Numbered from the stretch's first letter, positions 8,103 through 17,465 are shown. The stretch: DNA of 64,000 nt from Candidatus Baltobacteraceae bacterium (GCA_036489885.1 DASXEW010000001.1:186001-250000), one strand, 5' to 3'. The notes: generated by a model from the letters alone, not told the origin. Translations and numbers: made by a program.

Positions 8103-8238
8103 GGCCCTTCAGAGTTCTCTCACACCTTGGCGATAGTCTGCGCTCGCAGACGCGCATCGCTGGTCGATTCGGCGTCGCTCGATCCGAGCTCGAGCTTTCC
8201 CTCCTAACCGGCGTTGCGGTGCGCGGACTGCGCCTGCG

Positions 8239-9264
8239 CTACGCTTTGCCGTTGCGGAGCGTTGCGAGCTCGCGGTAGAGCTTTAGCTCTTTATCGGAGA
8301 GATTTTGCGGGACGGTACCGATCAAACGCACGTACTGATCGCCGTTTCCGCTGCTCTTAGAGTGTGGCATTCCCTTCCCCGTTAGACGCAAGAGCTTGTT
8401 GCTCTGTGTACCTGCAGGTACGGTCATCGTAACGTCGCCGCTCATCGTCGGCACACGAACTTCGCCACCCAGCACGAGATCGTAAATCGAGACAGGCATG
8501 TCGATATACAGGTCGTCGTCCTTGCGCACGTACGTCTGATCGTCTTTGACGTGGACGACCAGATAGAGATCGCCCTTCGGTCCGCCCCCGAGCCCCGTTC
8601 CACCTTGACCCGCAAGCCGAATACGTTGGCCTTCACCCACGCCTTTGGGAATCGTTACATCGAAACGCTTTGTTTCGAGTACGCGGCCGGTTCCGTGACA
8701 CTTCGGACAAATGCCTTTGCCGATGGTGCCGGTGCCCTTGCACTGGGGACAGAGATCTTCGATTTGAAGCGAGACGGATTTCTTTCCGCCTTCGTATGAT
8801 TCGCGCAGCGACAGATCGAGCGTCGTTTCGAGATCTTGTCCGCGTTGTTGAAATGGTTGTCGGGTCGTACGGCGGCCGCCGGCATTCCCAACGCCGGAGA
8901 AGAACGCATCGAAGAAATCGGAGAACCCGCTCGGGCCGCCGGCTCCGAAACCACCGAAGTTCGAGGCGTTGAAATCTTCTTGCTGCTGCTGGTTGCGATA
9001 GCGCCGTTGCTGTTCGGCTTGCTGCGCAGCGCGCTGCCAATCAGATCCGAGGACGTCGTACTTCTTGCGCTTGTCGGCGTCGCCCAACACCTCATAAGCC
9101 TCGGAGATGTCTTTGAATTTCTCCTCGGCTTGCTTTGGGTTCGTGGGGTTGGCGTCCGGATGCCATTTACGCGCCAGCCGCCGATACGCAGACTTGATGT
9201 CTTTCTCGGCGGCATTCTTCGGGACGCCTAGGACTTGATAATAGTCCTTGTAGTTAATAGGCAC
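8239..9264 (-). CDS. dnaJ: Chaperone DnaJ with a reduced zinc finger
   Basis: A 341-residue Hsp40 that delivers clients to DnaK and stimulates its ATPase. The J domain (1-70) has the HPD motif at residues 35-37. A Gln-rich then Gly/Phe-rich linker follows (~78-135, [20 protein letters not shown]), then the substrate-binding beta domains. Only two CxxCxGxG motifs are present (CPQCKGTG ~172 and CPKCHGTG ~186), where classical DnaJ has four. So only one zinc site can form, and the second zinc centre seems deleted. Third gene of dnaK-grpE-dnaJ, with a 12-bp gap after grpE. CbpA-type Hsp40s lack the finger altogether, so this is an intermediate form. Confidence 0.94.
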   Translation of the reverse strand: MPINYKDYYQVLGVPKNAAEKDIKSAYRRLARKWHPDANPTNPKQAEEKFKDISEAYEVLGDADKRKKYDVLGSDWQRAAQQAEQQRRYRNQQQQEDFNASNFGGFGAGGPSGFSDFFDAFFSGVGNAGGRRTTRQPFQQRGQDLETTLDLSLRESYEGGKKSVSLQIEDLCPQCKGTGTIGKGICPKCHGTGRVLETKRFDVTIPKGVGEGQRIRLAGQGGTGLGGGPKGDLYLVVHVKDDQTYVRKDDDLYIDMPVSIYDLVLGGEVRVPTMSGDVTMTVPAGTQSNKLLRLTGKGMPHSKSSGNGDQYVRLIGTVPQNLSDKELKLYRELATLRNGKA

Positions 9265-9276
9265 GGCGTTCTTGCG

Positions 9277-9780
9277 TCAGCTAAATTTAGCGACGATGAC
9301 CTTCGCGGGCCGAATGACTTCGTCGCCATATTTGTACCCGCGCTGTGCTTCTTCGACGACGATGTCGTCTTCGACGCCGGGAGCAGGCTGCGTTCCAATT
9401 GCTTCTGCAAGCGTTGGATCGAAGCGTTGTCCCTTGACCGAGTACGCGCGAACATTTTCAGCCGCAAGGACTTGTTCGAAGCCCCGCAGCGTTTGCTCGA
9501 CGCCTTTGCGCATCACATCGGTATCCGCTTGAGTCGCGAGCGCCCGCTCGAGATTGTCGATCACCGGCAGGATGCGTTCGAGAAGCGAACGCTTTCCGGA
9601 GGTGGCAATCTCGGCGAACTGCCGCTCGATGCGCTTCTTGTAATTTTCGAAGTCGGCCATCGCGTAGAGGTACTTGTTGTAGTTCTCTTCGGCTTTGGCT
9701 TTGGCGGCTGCAAGTTCAGCGGCGGCGTCGCTTTGCGGCGCAGAACCCTGCGCCGCAGTCGTTTCCGTATTCGTGTCCAT
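9277..9780 (-). CDS. grpE: Nucleotide exchange factor GrpE
   Basis: A 167-residue protein that releases ADP from DnaK. Residues ~20-75 form the long coiled-coil helix (AAAKAKAEENYNKYLYAMAD, then NYKKRIERQ), leading into LLERILPVIDNLERAL. The C-terminal beta domain includes GFEQVLAAENV and the family end pattern GYKYGDEVIRPAKVIVA. Length and order are normal. It sits between dnaK (6-bp gap) and dnaJ, as expected for a heat-shock operon. Confidence 0.96.
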   Translation of the reverse strand: MDTNTETTAAQGSAPQSDAAAELAAAKAKAEENYNKYLYAMADFENYKKRIERQFAEIATSGKRSLLERILPVIDNLERALATQADTDVMRKGVEQTLRGFEQVLAAENVRAYSVKGQRFDPTLAEAIGTQPAPGVEDDIVVEEAQRGYKYGDEVIRPAKVIVAKFS

Positions 9781-9786
9781 CGAAGC

Positions 9787-11664
9787 TTACTTGGCTTCTT
9801 TGAACTCGGCGTCGATCACGTCATCGGATGATTGCGATGACGCAGTCGACTCGCTGTGCTGCTGCTGTCCATCGGTCGCGCCGTCGTGCGTCGCCCCGTT
9901 TTCGGACTGCCCGTTACTCGACGCCGTCGCATCGCTCTTCTGATAGAGCGCTTCGGCCATCTTGTAGCTGGCTTGCTGCAGCTTCTCGGTCGCAGCTTTG
10001 ACCTCGGCGACTGTCCCGTTTTCGGAGATCCGCTTCAGCTCGCCGAGCGCGCTCTCGACATCCGCCTTGGCCGATGCATCAAGTTTTTCGCCGACTTCCT
10101 TGAGCGATTTCTCCGTCGAGTAGGTCAATGAGCTTGCCGCGTTGCGGACTTCAGCCTCTTCGCGTTTGCGGTGATCTTCCGCCGCGAATGCCTCGGCGTC
10201 TTTTACCATGCGATCGACTTCGTCTTTGTTAAGATTCGTCGATGCCGTGATCGTGATCTTCTGCTCGCGGCCCGTGCCGAGATCTTTCGCGTTGACGCTC
10301 ACGATGCCGTTGGCATCGATGTCAAACGTGACTTCGATCTGCGGTATGCCGCGCGGAGCCGCCGGGATCCCTTCGAGGCGGAAGCGTCCGAGCGTCTTGC
10401 TGTCGCCCGCCATGTCGCGTTCGCCTTGGAGAACGTGAATGTCGACCGAGGTCTGGCCGTCTTCGGCAGTCGTGAAGATCTGCGCCTTACGCGTTGGGAT
10501 CGTCGTGTTGCGTTCGATCAGCTTCGTGTTGACGCCGCCGAGCGTTTCGATTCCAAGCGAGAGCGGTGTAACGTCGAGTAGTACGACGTCGTGCACTTCG
10601 CCGGAGAGAACGCCGGCCTGAATCGCTGCACCAACCGCGACGACTTCGTCGGGATTGACCGTCTGATTCGGCTCTTTGCCCGTCAGCTTTTGCACGAGCT
10701 CCTGAATGACCGGCATGCGCGTTGCGCCGCCGACCATCACTACCTGATCGATCTTCGAAATGTCGAGTCCCGCATCGCTGAGTGCGCTCTTGAAAGGCTG
10801 CACGGTGCGATCGGTGAGATCGCTCGTCATCCGTTCAAAGTCTGCACGCGTGAGCGTGTAGTCCAAGTGCTTCGGACCGTTCTGATCCGCCGTGATGAAC
10901 GGCAGATTGATCGAGGTCGAAACCATCGAGCTCAGCTCGATCTTAGCCTTCTCGGCTGCCTCGGTCAGACGCTGCATTGCCTGCTTGTCGCCGGACAGAT
11001 CGATGCCTTGATCCTTGCGGAATTCGCCGACGAGCCAATCGACGACGCGCTTGTCGTAGTCGTCGCCGCCCAAGTGCGTGTCGCCGTTGGTGGCTTTGAC
11101 TTCGAAAACGCCGTCACCGACCTCGAGGATCGAAACGTCGAACGTGCCGCCGCCGAGATCCCAAACGAGGATCGTCTCGTTGCCCTTCTTTTCGAGACCG
11201 TACGCGAGTGATGCCGCGGTCGGTTCGTTGATGATGCGCAGAACGTCAAGGCCTGCGATGCGGCCTGCGTCCTTCGTTGCTTGCCGTTGGGCATCGTTGA
11301 AATATGCCGGAACGGTGATGACGGCTTTCGTCACGCGCTCGCCGAGATATGTCGATGCGTCGTTGACAAGCTTCTGAAGGATCATCGCCGAGATTTCTTG
11401 CGGCGAATAATCCTTGCCGTCGATTTTGACTTTAAAATCCGTGCCCATGTGCCGCTTGATCGACGCGATGGTACGTTCGGGGTTGGTTATTGCTTGGCGC
11501 TTCGCGAGCTGACCCACCAAACGTTCGCCGGTTTTTGTAAACGCGACGACGGATGGGGTCGTACGGTTGCCTTCCGCATTGGGAATGACGACTGGCTGCG
11601 AGCCTTCCATTACGGCGACGACTGAATTGGTCGTGCCGAGGTCGATGCCGACCACTTTTGCCAT
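9787..11664 (-). CDS. dnaK: Hsp70 chaperone DnaK
   Basis: A full-length 625-residue Hsp70. The N-terminal ATPase opens with [18 protein letters not shown]. It has the phosphate-binding motif [19 protein letters not shown] (~170), the adenosine motif [13 protein letters not shown] (~310) and the interdomain linker [13 protein letters not shown] (~363). The substrate-binding domain and helical lid follow. The Ser/Gln-rich tail ends with [11 protein letters not shown], close to the bacterial consensus. First gene of the dnaK-grpE-dnaJ unit. I found no CIRCE element (TTAGCACTC-N9-GAGTGCTAA) and no clear heat-shock promoter in the 225 bp upstream, and hrcA is not in the window, so its regulation is open. 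Confidence 0.98.
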   Translation of the reverse strand: MAKVVGIDLGTTNSVVAVMEGSQPVVIPNAEGNRTTPSVVAFTKTGERLVGQLAKRQAITNPERTIASIKRHMGTDFKVKIDGKDYSPQEISAMILQKLVNDASTYLGERVTKAVITVPAYFNDAQRQATKDAGRIAGLDVLRIINEPTAASLAYGLEKKGNETILVWDLGGGTFDVSILEVGDGVFEVKATNGDTHLGGDDYDKRVVDWLVGEFRKDQGIDLSGDKQAMQRLTEAAEKAKIELSSMVSTSINLPFITADQNGPKHLDYTLTRADFERMTSDLTDRTVQPFKSALSDAGLDISKIDQVVMVGGATRMPVIQELVQKLTGKEPNQTVNPDEVVAVGAAIQAGVLSGEVHDVVLLDVTPLSLGIETLGGVNTKLIERNTTIPTRKAQIFTTAEDGQTSVDIHVLQGERDMAGDSKTLGRFRLEGIPAAPRGIPQIEVTFDIDANGIVSVNAKDLGTGREQKITITASTNLNKDEVDRMVKDAEAFAAEDHRKREEAEVRNAASSLTYSTEKSLKEVGEKLDASAKADVESALGELKRISENGTVAEVKAATEKLQQASYKMAEALYQKSDATASSNGQSENGATHDGATDGQQQHSESTASSQSSDDVIDAEFKEAK

Positions 11665-11836
11665 GTGTTTTTCGTGCCTTCTTCCCGAGCCAGTGGACCA
11701 TCCGCGAGCGCTAGCTCTTGGCCTTGCCGCTTATCTCACTCAGGAGTCTTGAAAGGTAAGGTACGGATCATCTTACCGCAATCGGCGGTAGATTGTTCCG
11801 CTCGCCTTATATGACAATTTCCGTGGCACAGTAGTT

Positions 11837-11887
11837 GCGAAGTCGAGGGCCGATTTCCGCGCTCCCTCGACTTCGCTCGGGATGACA
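11837..11887. repeat. Dispersed intergenic repeat, copy A, with a 13-bp hairpin
   Basis: GCGAAGTCGAGGG (11837-11849) and CCCTCGACTTCGC (11864-11876) pair perfectly across a 14-nt loop. The right half continues TCGGGATGACA, the conserved end of the repeat also found at 23505-23762 and 48495-48540. It lies between the divergent dnaK promoter region and the 3' end of the htrA-like gene, so it could terminate transcription of the latter. The rest of the 225-bp gap shows no other clear signal. Confidence 0.7.
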
Positions 11888-11889
11888 AG

Positions 11890-13149
11890 TTAGGGTTGCT
11901 GCTGGGGTTGCGCAGGCGTATCGAGGTTGGCCGGACGCTCGCTCGTCTTGACGGCGACCAGCTTCTTATTACCGGCGCTCCAGACTTGGAGGTTGACCGT
12001 CCCGCCGACCGGGATGCCCTTGATGACGTTGGTCAGGTCCCCAGGGGTCGCCACGTTTTTGCCATTGGCGCCCGTGATGACGTCACCGGGCTCGAGGCCG
12101 GCTCGGTCGGCCGGTCCACCGCCGACGACCTGGGCAACGACGACGCCGTCAGGCCCGTTGTAGCCGAGCTGCGAACGGGCTCCCGGACTCATGGCTGCAA
12201 GCGCGACGCCTATGTAGCCCTCGTGCGTCCCCTGCGTGATGCCTTTGGTCTTCGTGAGCTGGAGAGCGACCTGTTCTACAGAGTTCGCGGGGATTGCGAA
12301 GCCGATGCCTTGGGCGGCCTGCGGGTTCGCCGTCAACTGGTTGATGCCGATGACGTCGCCGTTGAGGTCGACGAGCGGTCCACCCGAGTTGCCGGGGTTG
12401 ATCGGGGCCGAGGTTTGGAGCAGGCCTTTGAACTGTTGGGGTGCGCCGCCGGCGTCCGTCCCGGCGATTTCATCGCGGTGGAAGCCGGAAACGACGCCGA
12501 CCGTCACGGTTTGCTTGAGCTCGAGCGGCTCGCCGATCGCGATCGCCCACTGCCCGGCTTCGAGGCGGTCCGAGTCGGCGAAGCGCAAAGGCGGCGGCAG
12601 CTTGGCGTAGTTGTCGACTTTCACAAGCGCGAGGTCGACGCCGACGTTCGCGGAGACGAGATGCGCCGGCACGTGATCGCCGTTCGCGAAGACGACATCG
12701 ATCTTCGAAGGTTGACCGGCGAAGCCACCGGTTACGACGTGCGCATTCGTGAGAATTCCGCCATCGCGTGAGTAGACAAATCCTGAACCGGAGACGCGGC
12801 TACGGAACGCCTGCGGACGTACGATGTTCGGACCTCCGAACAACTGCGCGAACGGATCGACGGGGACATACTGTTGTCCGTTGACGGTTACGTTGAGTGC
12901 AACAACAGATGGCTCCACGCGTTTGACCGCGCTAATTATGCGGTCTTGATCGCTTGCTCCGGAGGTTAGCGGCGCCGCGTTTACCTGCGGCGGCGTGTTC
13001 CCGGGGCCCGCAACGTTAGCGAAATGTGTGCTCGCGAAGAGCATCATCGAGAAGCTGCCGATAATCGCGCCGATAAGTCCGACGATGGCAGTTTGCATAA
13101 CTCGAGAACGAATCATCAGTACTTGGTCCTTTTTCGTGCCGGTTGGCAT
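11890..13149 (-). CDS. HtrA/DegP-type membrane-anchored serine protease with PDZ domain
   Basis: A 419-residue envelope quality-control protease. An uncleaved signal anchor (~19-45, IVGLIGAIIGSFSMMLFAS) is followed by a trypsin-like domain. The catalytic triad is visible: His137 (GILTNAHVVTGG), Asp172 (VDLALVKVD) and Ser255 (INPGNSGGPLVDL). One PDZ domain (~310-400: GYIGVALAAM, AGLEPGDVITGANG) precedes a Gln/Pro-rich tail. With one PDZ it is closer to DegS or Gram-positive HtrA than to DegP. Met12 or Met18 are possible alternative starts. It follows the chaperone genes on the same strand but is probably transcribed separately. Confidence 0.93.
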   Translation of the reverse strand: MPTGTKKDQVLMIRSRVMQTAIVGLIGAIIGSFSMMLFASTHFANVAGPGNTPPQVNAAPLTSGASDQDRIISAVKRVEPSVVALNVTVNGQQYVPVDPFAQLFGGPNIVRPQAFRSRVSGSGFVYSRDGGILTNAHVVTGGFAGQPSKIDVVFANGDHVPAHLVSANVGVDLALVKVDNYAKLPPPLRFADSDRLEAGQWAIAIGEPLELKQTVTVGVVSGFHRDEIAGTDAGGAPQQFKGLLQTSAPINPGNSGGPLVDLNGDVIGINQLTANPQAAQGIGFAIPANSVEQVALQLTKTKGITQGTHEGYIGVALAAMSPGARSQLGYNGPDGVVVAQVVGGGPADRAGLEPGDVITGANGKNVATPGDLTNVIKGIPVGGTVNLQVWSAGNKKLVAVKTSERPANLDTPAQPQQQP

Positions 13150-13245
13150 TTAGTTCATAGAAGCACTACCTGGAACGAGTTTGGAAAGTTGCTCGGTTCC
13201 GTCCGGCCCTCAGAACTTCGTCGCCGCGTTTGAACGGCCATGCGC

Positions 13246-13518
13246 TTACTTCGCTTCCCGCAACAAGTCGTCAATCGAGATCTGGCGGCGAATCGCGGCG
13301 CGAATCCGGTCGAGCTGAGCCAGGCGCAAGTCTTCCCAGCGCAAGCGTAGGATCACCGCCGCACGACGCCGTGCCCGGCGGCTGAAGAGGTCGCCCGCGT
13401 ATGCGGACATCGCGGCCCGAGGAGGCGGCTTCCCAGGGTGCGGCGCAACGGGGTGTTGGATATGCGGACGATCGACGGGGACAACGAGAAAAAGAAGGGC
13501 GACCACTAACCCGAGCAT
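13246..13518 (-). CDS. Small hypothetical protein with one membrane segment
   Basis: A 90-residue protein: hydrophobic start (LGLVVALLFLVVPV), a Pro/His-rich stretch, then a charged helical C-terminus (WEDLRLAQLDRIRAAIRR, then QISIDDLLREAK). I recognise no family. The ATG is preceded at ideal spacing by a strong ribosome binding site (GGAGG, about 8 nt upstream), which is better evidence than length that it is translated. It is divergent from the RNase J gene, with about 57 bp between starts. Confidence 0.65.
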   Translation of the reverse strand: MLGLVVALLFLVVPVDRPHIQHPVAPHPGKPPPRAAMSAYAGDLFSRRARRRAAVILRLRWEDLRLAQLDRIRAAIRRQISIDDLLREAK

Positions 13519-13575
13519 GCTGCAAACCTCCGTACGCCGCGTTCACGCCCCGCACACAAACGACAAGGGGGCTCG

Positions 13576-15285
13576 TTGACGGAGTATCACGTCCCGGCCG
13601 CGCCGGTCGAACCGTTCGTACGTATCGTTCCGCTCGGCGGCTGCGGTGAGATCGGCCGCAATATGACCGTTATCGAGACGAATGAGGACATGGTTGCCGT
13701 CGATTGCGGGCTGATGTTTCCGGACGACGACATGCTCGGCGTCGACATCGTCATCAACGACTTCACGTATATTCGTGAACGCGCCGACAAGCTGCGCGCG
13801 ATTCTCGTCACGCACGGCCATGAAGATCACATCGGCGGGATTCCGTATTTATTGCGCGAGCTGAACGTTCCGGTCGTCGGAACGTCGCTCACGCTCGCGC
13901 TCATTAGGGCGAAGATGCGCGAGCAAACATCGCGCGAGCCGGTGTTCATCACCGTCAAACCGGGCGAACGCGTGAAGTACGGCAGCATCGAAACCGAGTT
14001 CATTCACACGAACCACTCCGTGGCGGGCGCATGCGCGCTCGCGCTGCGCACGCCGGTTGGTACGATCTTTCACACCGGCGATTTCAAATTCGATCAAACG
14101 CCGGTCGACGGCGAGCCTGCCGACTTCGCTTCGATGGCGCGCATCGGTGAAGAAGGCGTGCTCTGCATGCTTTCGGACAGTACCAACGCCGAACGCGCCG
14201 GACACACGCTCTCGGAGCGGCTCGTCGGCGAAGCGTTTTCAAACATTTTCGCGCGTGCGGCCGGACGAATCATCGTGGCATCGTTTGCGTCGAACGTGCC
14301 GCGCATTCAGCAGGTGATCGACCAGACCGAACGCTTCGAACGCAAGATCGCGTTTCTCGGGCGCTCGCTGGTCAACGTCGTGCACTTTGCGAGCGAGTTG
14401 AAGTACCTTCGCATTCCGCCGGGACTCCAAATTCGCGTCGAAAACATCGACGATTATCCGCGCGAACAAGTCGTCGTGATGACGACCGGTTCGCAGGGCG
14501 AACCGATGTCGGCGCTCTCGCGTCTCTCGGTCCGCGATCATCCGAAGATGCAAATCGTCGCCGGCGACACGATCGTCATCAGCGCGACGCCGATTCCGGG
14601 TAACGAAAAAGCGGTCAGCCGCACGATCAACAATCTCTATCGTCTCGGCGCGATCGTCTATCATGGTGCATCCGGGCCCGGCGCTGCGGCGTCGCATCCC
14701 GCGCACGTCTCGGGACACGCGTCGCAAGAAGAGCTGTTGCTCATGCTCAACCTGATCCGTCCCGAGCACTTCATTCCGGTGCACGGCGAGTACCGGATGC
14801 TTGTGACGCATGGAAAGCTTGCAGAGCGCACCGGCGTCGAGCCGTCGAACATCTTCGTCTGCGAAAACGGCGACGTCATCCAGTTTACGGAAGACATGTC
14901 CGGCAAAGTCGGCCGCACGTACGGTGGCAACGTTTTCGTTGACGGCTCGGGGGTCGGCGACATCGGCGATGCGGTGCTGCGCGATCGCCGTCATCTCAGC
15001 AGCGACGGCATCATGATGGTCGTGGTCACGATCGACGCCGAAGAAGCGCGCGTCATCGCCGGGCCCGATCTCATTACACGCGGCGTTTTCTACATTCCGG
15101 AATCCGACGGCAAAGTTCTCGACGATCTCAAGACGGAGCTTCGTGGGATCCTCGATCGTGTTTCCGCCGAGGGACTTCGCGACGTGCACAACGTCAAGGA
15201 AACGATTCGTGAAGGCTTAGCACAAGCGATCTACACGCGATCGAAGCGGCGGCCGATCGTCGTTCCCGTCGTGATGGAGGTTTGA
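13576..15285 (+). CDS. rnj: Ribonuclease J
   Basis: A 569-residue metallo-beta-lactamase/beta-CASP nuclease acting in mRNA decay and rRNA maturation, with endonuclease and 5'-3' exonuclease activity in characterised members. Visible motifs are GGCGEIGRNM near 21, the metal-binding HGHEDH at 80-85, NHSVAGACALA near 138, FHTGDFKFD near 162, and beta-CASP motifs MTTGSQGEPMSALSR and the C-terminal VHGEYRMLVTH. The start is TTG with an AAGGGGG ribosome binding site. The stop overlaps the start of the downstream permease by 4 bp, so the two are translationally coupled. Confidence 0.96.
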   Translation: MTEYHVPAAPVEPFVRIVPLGGCGEIGRNMTVIETNEDMVAVDCGLMFPDDDMLGVDIVINDFTYIRERADKLRAILVTHGHEDHIGGIPYLLRELNVPVVGTSLTLALIRAKMREQTSREPVFITVKPGERVKYGSIETEFIHTNHSVAGACALALRTPVGTIFHTGDFKFDQTPVDGEPADFASMARIGEEGVLCMLSDSTNAERAGHTLSERLVGEAFSNIFARAAGRIIVASFASNVPRIQQVIDQTERFERKIAFLGRSLVNVVHFASELKYLRIPPGLQIRVENIDDYPREQVVVMTTGSQGEPMSALSRLSVRDHPKMQIVAGDTIVISATPIPGNEKAVSRTINNLYRLGAIVYHGASGPGAAASHPAHVSGHASQEELLLMLNLIRPEHFIPVHGEYRMLVTHGKLAERTGVEPSNIFVCENGDVIQFTEDMSGKVGRTYGGNVFVDGSGVGDIGDAVLRDRRHLSSDGIMMVVVTIDAEEARVIAGPDLITRGVFYIPESDGKVLDDLKTELRGILDRVSAEGLRDVHNVKETIREGLAQAIYTRSKRRPIVVPVVMEV

Positions 15286-16154
15286 GTCTAGCCGCGGCTG
15301 AGCCGCTGACTCAATCCCGCAGCTACGGGCTCGACATCTGGATTCGCCTGCGGCGCACACCGGGAGCCCTCGCAGGTCTGACCATCGTCGTTCTTTTGAT
15401 ACTCGCGGCCGTCTTCGCGCCGCTTCTCTCGCACTACGATCCCCTGGCGCAGAACATCGGCGCCGGCGCGCAGGCTCCGAGCTTTGCGCATCCGCTGGGG
15501 ACCGACAAGCTCGGACGCGACATGCTGGCGCGCATTCTCTTCGGCGCACGCATCTCGATTCGGATCGGTTTCGTTGCGGTCGGACTTGCAATCAGCGTCG
15601 GAACGCTGATCGGACTTTGCGCCGGATATTTCGGCGGGTACGTCGAGTCGCTCTTGATGGGCGCGATGGATTTGATGCTCGCGTTTCCATCGATCATTCT
15701 TGCGATCGCGATCGCCACGATCTTGGGTCCGAGCATCAACAACCTGATGATCGCCGTCGGGATCGTCTACATTCCGCAGTACGCGCGGTTGTGCCGTTCC
15801 GCCGTCCTCTCCGTGAAAGAGACTGAATATATTGAAGCGGCGCGTGCCCTCGGCGCGCTCGTGCCGCGCATTTTAATCCGGCACGTGCTGCCGAACATTT
15901 TGGCGCCGCTCCTGGTTCAAGCCACACTCGGGATCGCGACGGCCGAGCTCGAGGCCGCGGGTCTTTCCTACTTGGGCCTAGGTGCGCGTCCGCCCACGCC
16001 TGAGTGGGGCGCGATGCTCAACGATGCGCGCGACTATTGGCTTTCGGCTCCATGGGCCTTGATCTTCCCCGGCGTCTCGATCACGCTCGTCGTGCTTGGG
16101 TTCAATTTGCTCGGCGACGGTTTACGCGACGCTCTCGACGTACGGTTGCGCTAA
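15282..16154 (+). CDS. ABC transporter permease, DppC/OppC family (no partner subunits nearby)
   Basis: A 290-residue inner-membrane permease with about six hydrophobic segments. It carries an N-terminal OppC-type cytoplasmic start, the region HPLGTDKLGRDMLARILFGA and the EAA loop that docks the ATPase (EAARALGALVPRILIRHVLP). DppC-like proteins pair with DppB and two ATPases to import dipeptides, oligopeptides or nickel. No dppB, ATPase or binding-protein gene lies here, so it must work with subunits encoded elsewhere or be an orphan. It starts TTG, overlapping the RNase J stop by 4 bp with GGAGG just upstream, and ends in a 33-bp convergent overlap with the SDR gene. Confidence 0.9.
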   Translation: MSLAAAEPLTQSRSYGLDIWIRLRRTPGALAGLTIVVLLILAAVFAPLLSHYDPLAQNIGAGAQAPSFAHPLGTDKLGRDMLARILFGARISIRIGFVAVGLAISVGTLIGLCAGYFGGYVESLLMGAMDLMLAFPSIILAIAIATILGPSINNLMIAVGIVYIPQYARLCRSAVLSVKETEYIEAARALGALVPRILIRHVLPNILAPLLVQATLGIATAELEAAGLSYLGLGARPPTPEWGAMLNDARDYWLSAPWALIFPGVSITLVVLGFNLLGDGLRDALDVRLR

Positions 16155-16991
16155 GGGTTCGAGGTTGAAGTCTGCAAGCGTCCCACGCTGGACCTCTGCT
16201 GCGAGCGCGTTTAACGATGCGACTGAGGCTTCGTCGGGAACGAGCGTCCGGAGCGGGCGCGTGCCGCGCGGCATTGCCGCCAGCCCGAAGATCGCTTCTG
16301 CAACTTCACGTGAATCGCGCCCAGCAGCGGCTTGCTGCAAGCCTGTAGAGATGTTTTGTGCCAGCGGTAACACGTCTGCGTAACCCGCAAGCCGAGGCGT
16401 GTCGTCAGGACCGACACGCGACTCGGAGATGTTCGTACTGAACGCGCCGGGCTGGACGATCGCGACGTCGATTCCGAATGGCCGCAGTTCGTACGAAGTT
16501 GCCTCGGCGAGCGCTTCGATTGCCCACTTGGAGGCAGCGTATACGCCTCCGAACGGAAGAACGAGCCGTCCGACTATGGAGGAAACGTAGACGATGAGTC
16601 CCGTTCGGCGCTCGCGCATGCTCGGCAAGAAGGCGCGATTAACGCGCAGTGGCGCGAAAACGTTGACCTCGAATTGTTTGCGAGCTAACTCCGGCGTAAA
16701 GCCTTCAACCGGACCGAAGAACGCGGCGCCTGCATTGTTGACGAGCACGTCAACTGGTCCGCGTGCGAGAATATCGGCTGCAGCGGCATCGACCGATGCT
16801 TGTTCCGTGACCTCAAGCTCGACGACCTGAACGCCGCGCGCCCGGAGCTCCCGAGCGGCCGGCGCATTCCGGCCCTGTGAATCACGAACGGTGGCGAAGA
16901 CGCGCCACCCGGCGTCTGCGAAACGGTTGACGGTGTCGCGTCCAAAACCGGAGCTGGCTCCGGTAACGACGATGGTTTGTTGCTCTGGCAT
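16122..16991 (-). CDS. Short-chain dehydrogenase/reductase
   Basis: A 289-residue NAD(P)-dependent oxidoreductase with a Rossmann fold. The cofactor motif is VTGASSGFGRDT (~9-20), followed by NNAGAAFFG (~86), the Ser near IVYVSSIVGR and the catalytic YAASKWA (~150). The substrate is unknown. It is divergent from an HxlR-type regulator 57 bp away, a classic arrangement in which the regulator controls the oxidoreductase, often in response to quinones, aldehydes or disulfide stress. The predicted -10 (TACAAT) lies only 7 nt before the ATG, so the mRNA may be leaderless. Confidence 0.92.
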   Translation of the reverse strand: MPEQQTIVVTGASSGFGRDTVNRFADAGWRVFATVRDSQGRNAPAARELRARGVQVVELEVTEQASVDAAAADILARGPVDVLVNNAGAAFFGPVEGFTPELARKQFEVNVFAPLRVNRAFLPSMRERRTGLIVYVSSIVGRLVLPFGGVYAASKWAIEALAEATSYELRPFGIDVAIVQPGAFSTNISESRVGPDDTPRLAGYADVLPLAQNISTGLQQAAAGRDSREVAEAIFGLAAMPRGTRPLRTLVPDEASVASLNALAAEVQRGTLADFNLEPLAQPYVESVA

Positions 16992-17048
16992 GTTCCGTAT
17001 TGTAGGAGGTATACTAACTAAAGGGAAGTACTTACTGAAAGGTTAGTT
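16992..17048. promoter_or_regulatory. Divergent SDR/HxlR promoter-operator region
   Basis: Minus strand: TTCCCT (17022-17027) and TACAAT (16999-17004), 17 bp apart, point at the SDR gene; TACAAT ends 7 nt before its ATG. Plus strand: TATACT (17010-17015) is a candidate -10 for the HxlR gene, with ribosome binding site GAAAGG (17038-17042 plus one base). Between them lie AACTAA/TTAGTT half sites and AGTACTTACT, resembling the short palindromic sites bound by HxlR dimers. Binding there would block both promoters. Confidence 0.5.
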
Positions 17049-17432
17049 ATGGGGAGAGTTCGGGGGCGCGCCGTCGGGGATTGCTTCAAAGCTGACTGTC
17101 CGGCGCGCGAAATCGTCAATCACGTCAGCAGCCGCTGGGGCGGACTGATTCTCGCAGCACTTCTCGAGCACGATTTGCGCTACTCGGAGATTCGCGCGCG
17201 AATCGGCGGGATCTCCGAAAAAATGCTCGCACAAATGCTGGACGTGCTTGAACGCGACGGATTGCTCAGGCGAACGAGCCTGCCCGTCATCCCGCCGCAC
17301 GTGGAATACGCTCTTACGGCGAGCGGACGAGACTTGGCGCAGCGCTTCATGGATTTGTTCCGCTGGATCGGTGAGAACGTCAACACGTTCGTCACGGCCC
17401 AGAAAGCGTTCGACGCGCGTGGCAAGCCGTAG
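17049..17432 (+). CDS. HxlR-family winged-helix transcriptional regulator
   Basis: A 127-residue MarR-like dimeric repressor or activator. The core reads VSSRWGGLILAALLEHD (~27-43), the recognition region RYSEIRARIGGISEKMLAQM and the wing ERDGLLRR...VEYALTASG. A Cys at about residue 18 (DCPAREIV) is at the place of the redox-active Cys in HypR- and QorR-type members, so thiol sensing is possible. It probably regulates the divergent SDR gene and itself. The ATG follows GAAAGG at 6-nt spacing. Confidence 0.93.
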   Translation: MGRVRGRAVGDCFKADCPAREIVNHVSSRWGGLILAALLEHDLRYSEIRARIGGISEKMLAQMLDVLERDGLLRRTSLPVIPPHVEYALTASGRDLAQRFMDLFRWIGENVNTFVTAQKAFDARGKP

Positions 17433-17465
17433 GGGGCACGTGCTCCCCGCCGAACTCAGGGGATA

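Noticed and set aside
8137-8152. Terminator GTCTGC-GCTC-GCAGAC between the receptor gene and dnaJ
   Set aside because: Stem of only 6 bp, no T-run; common by chance in GC-rich DNA. The rest of this 136-bp gap shows nothing clear.
11665-11836. CIRCE element or sigma-32 promoter upstream of dnaK
   Set aside because: No TTAGCACTC/GAGTGCTAA pair. CTTGAAA is present but on the wrong strand for dnaK; other hexamers were too weak to call.
14239-15189. 316-residue open frame antisense to RNase J
   Set aside because: Lies opposite conserved RNase J motifs and has no features of its own.
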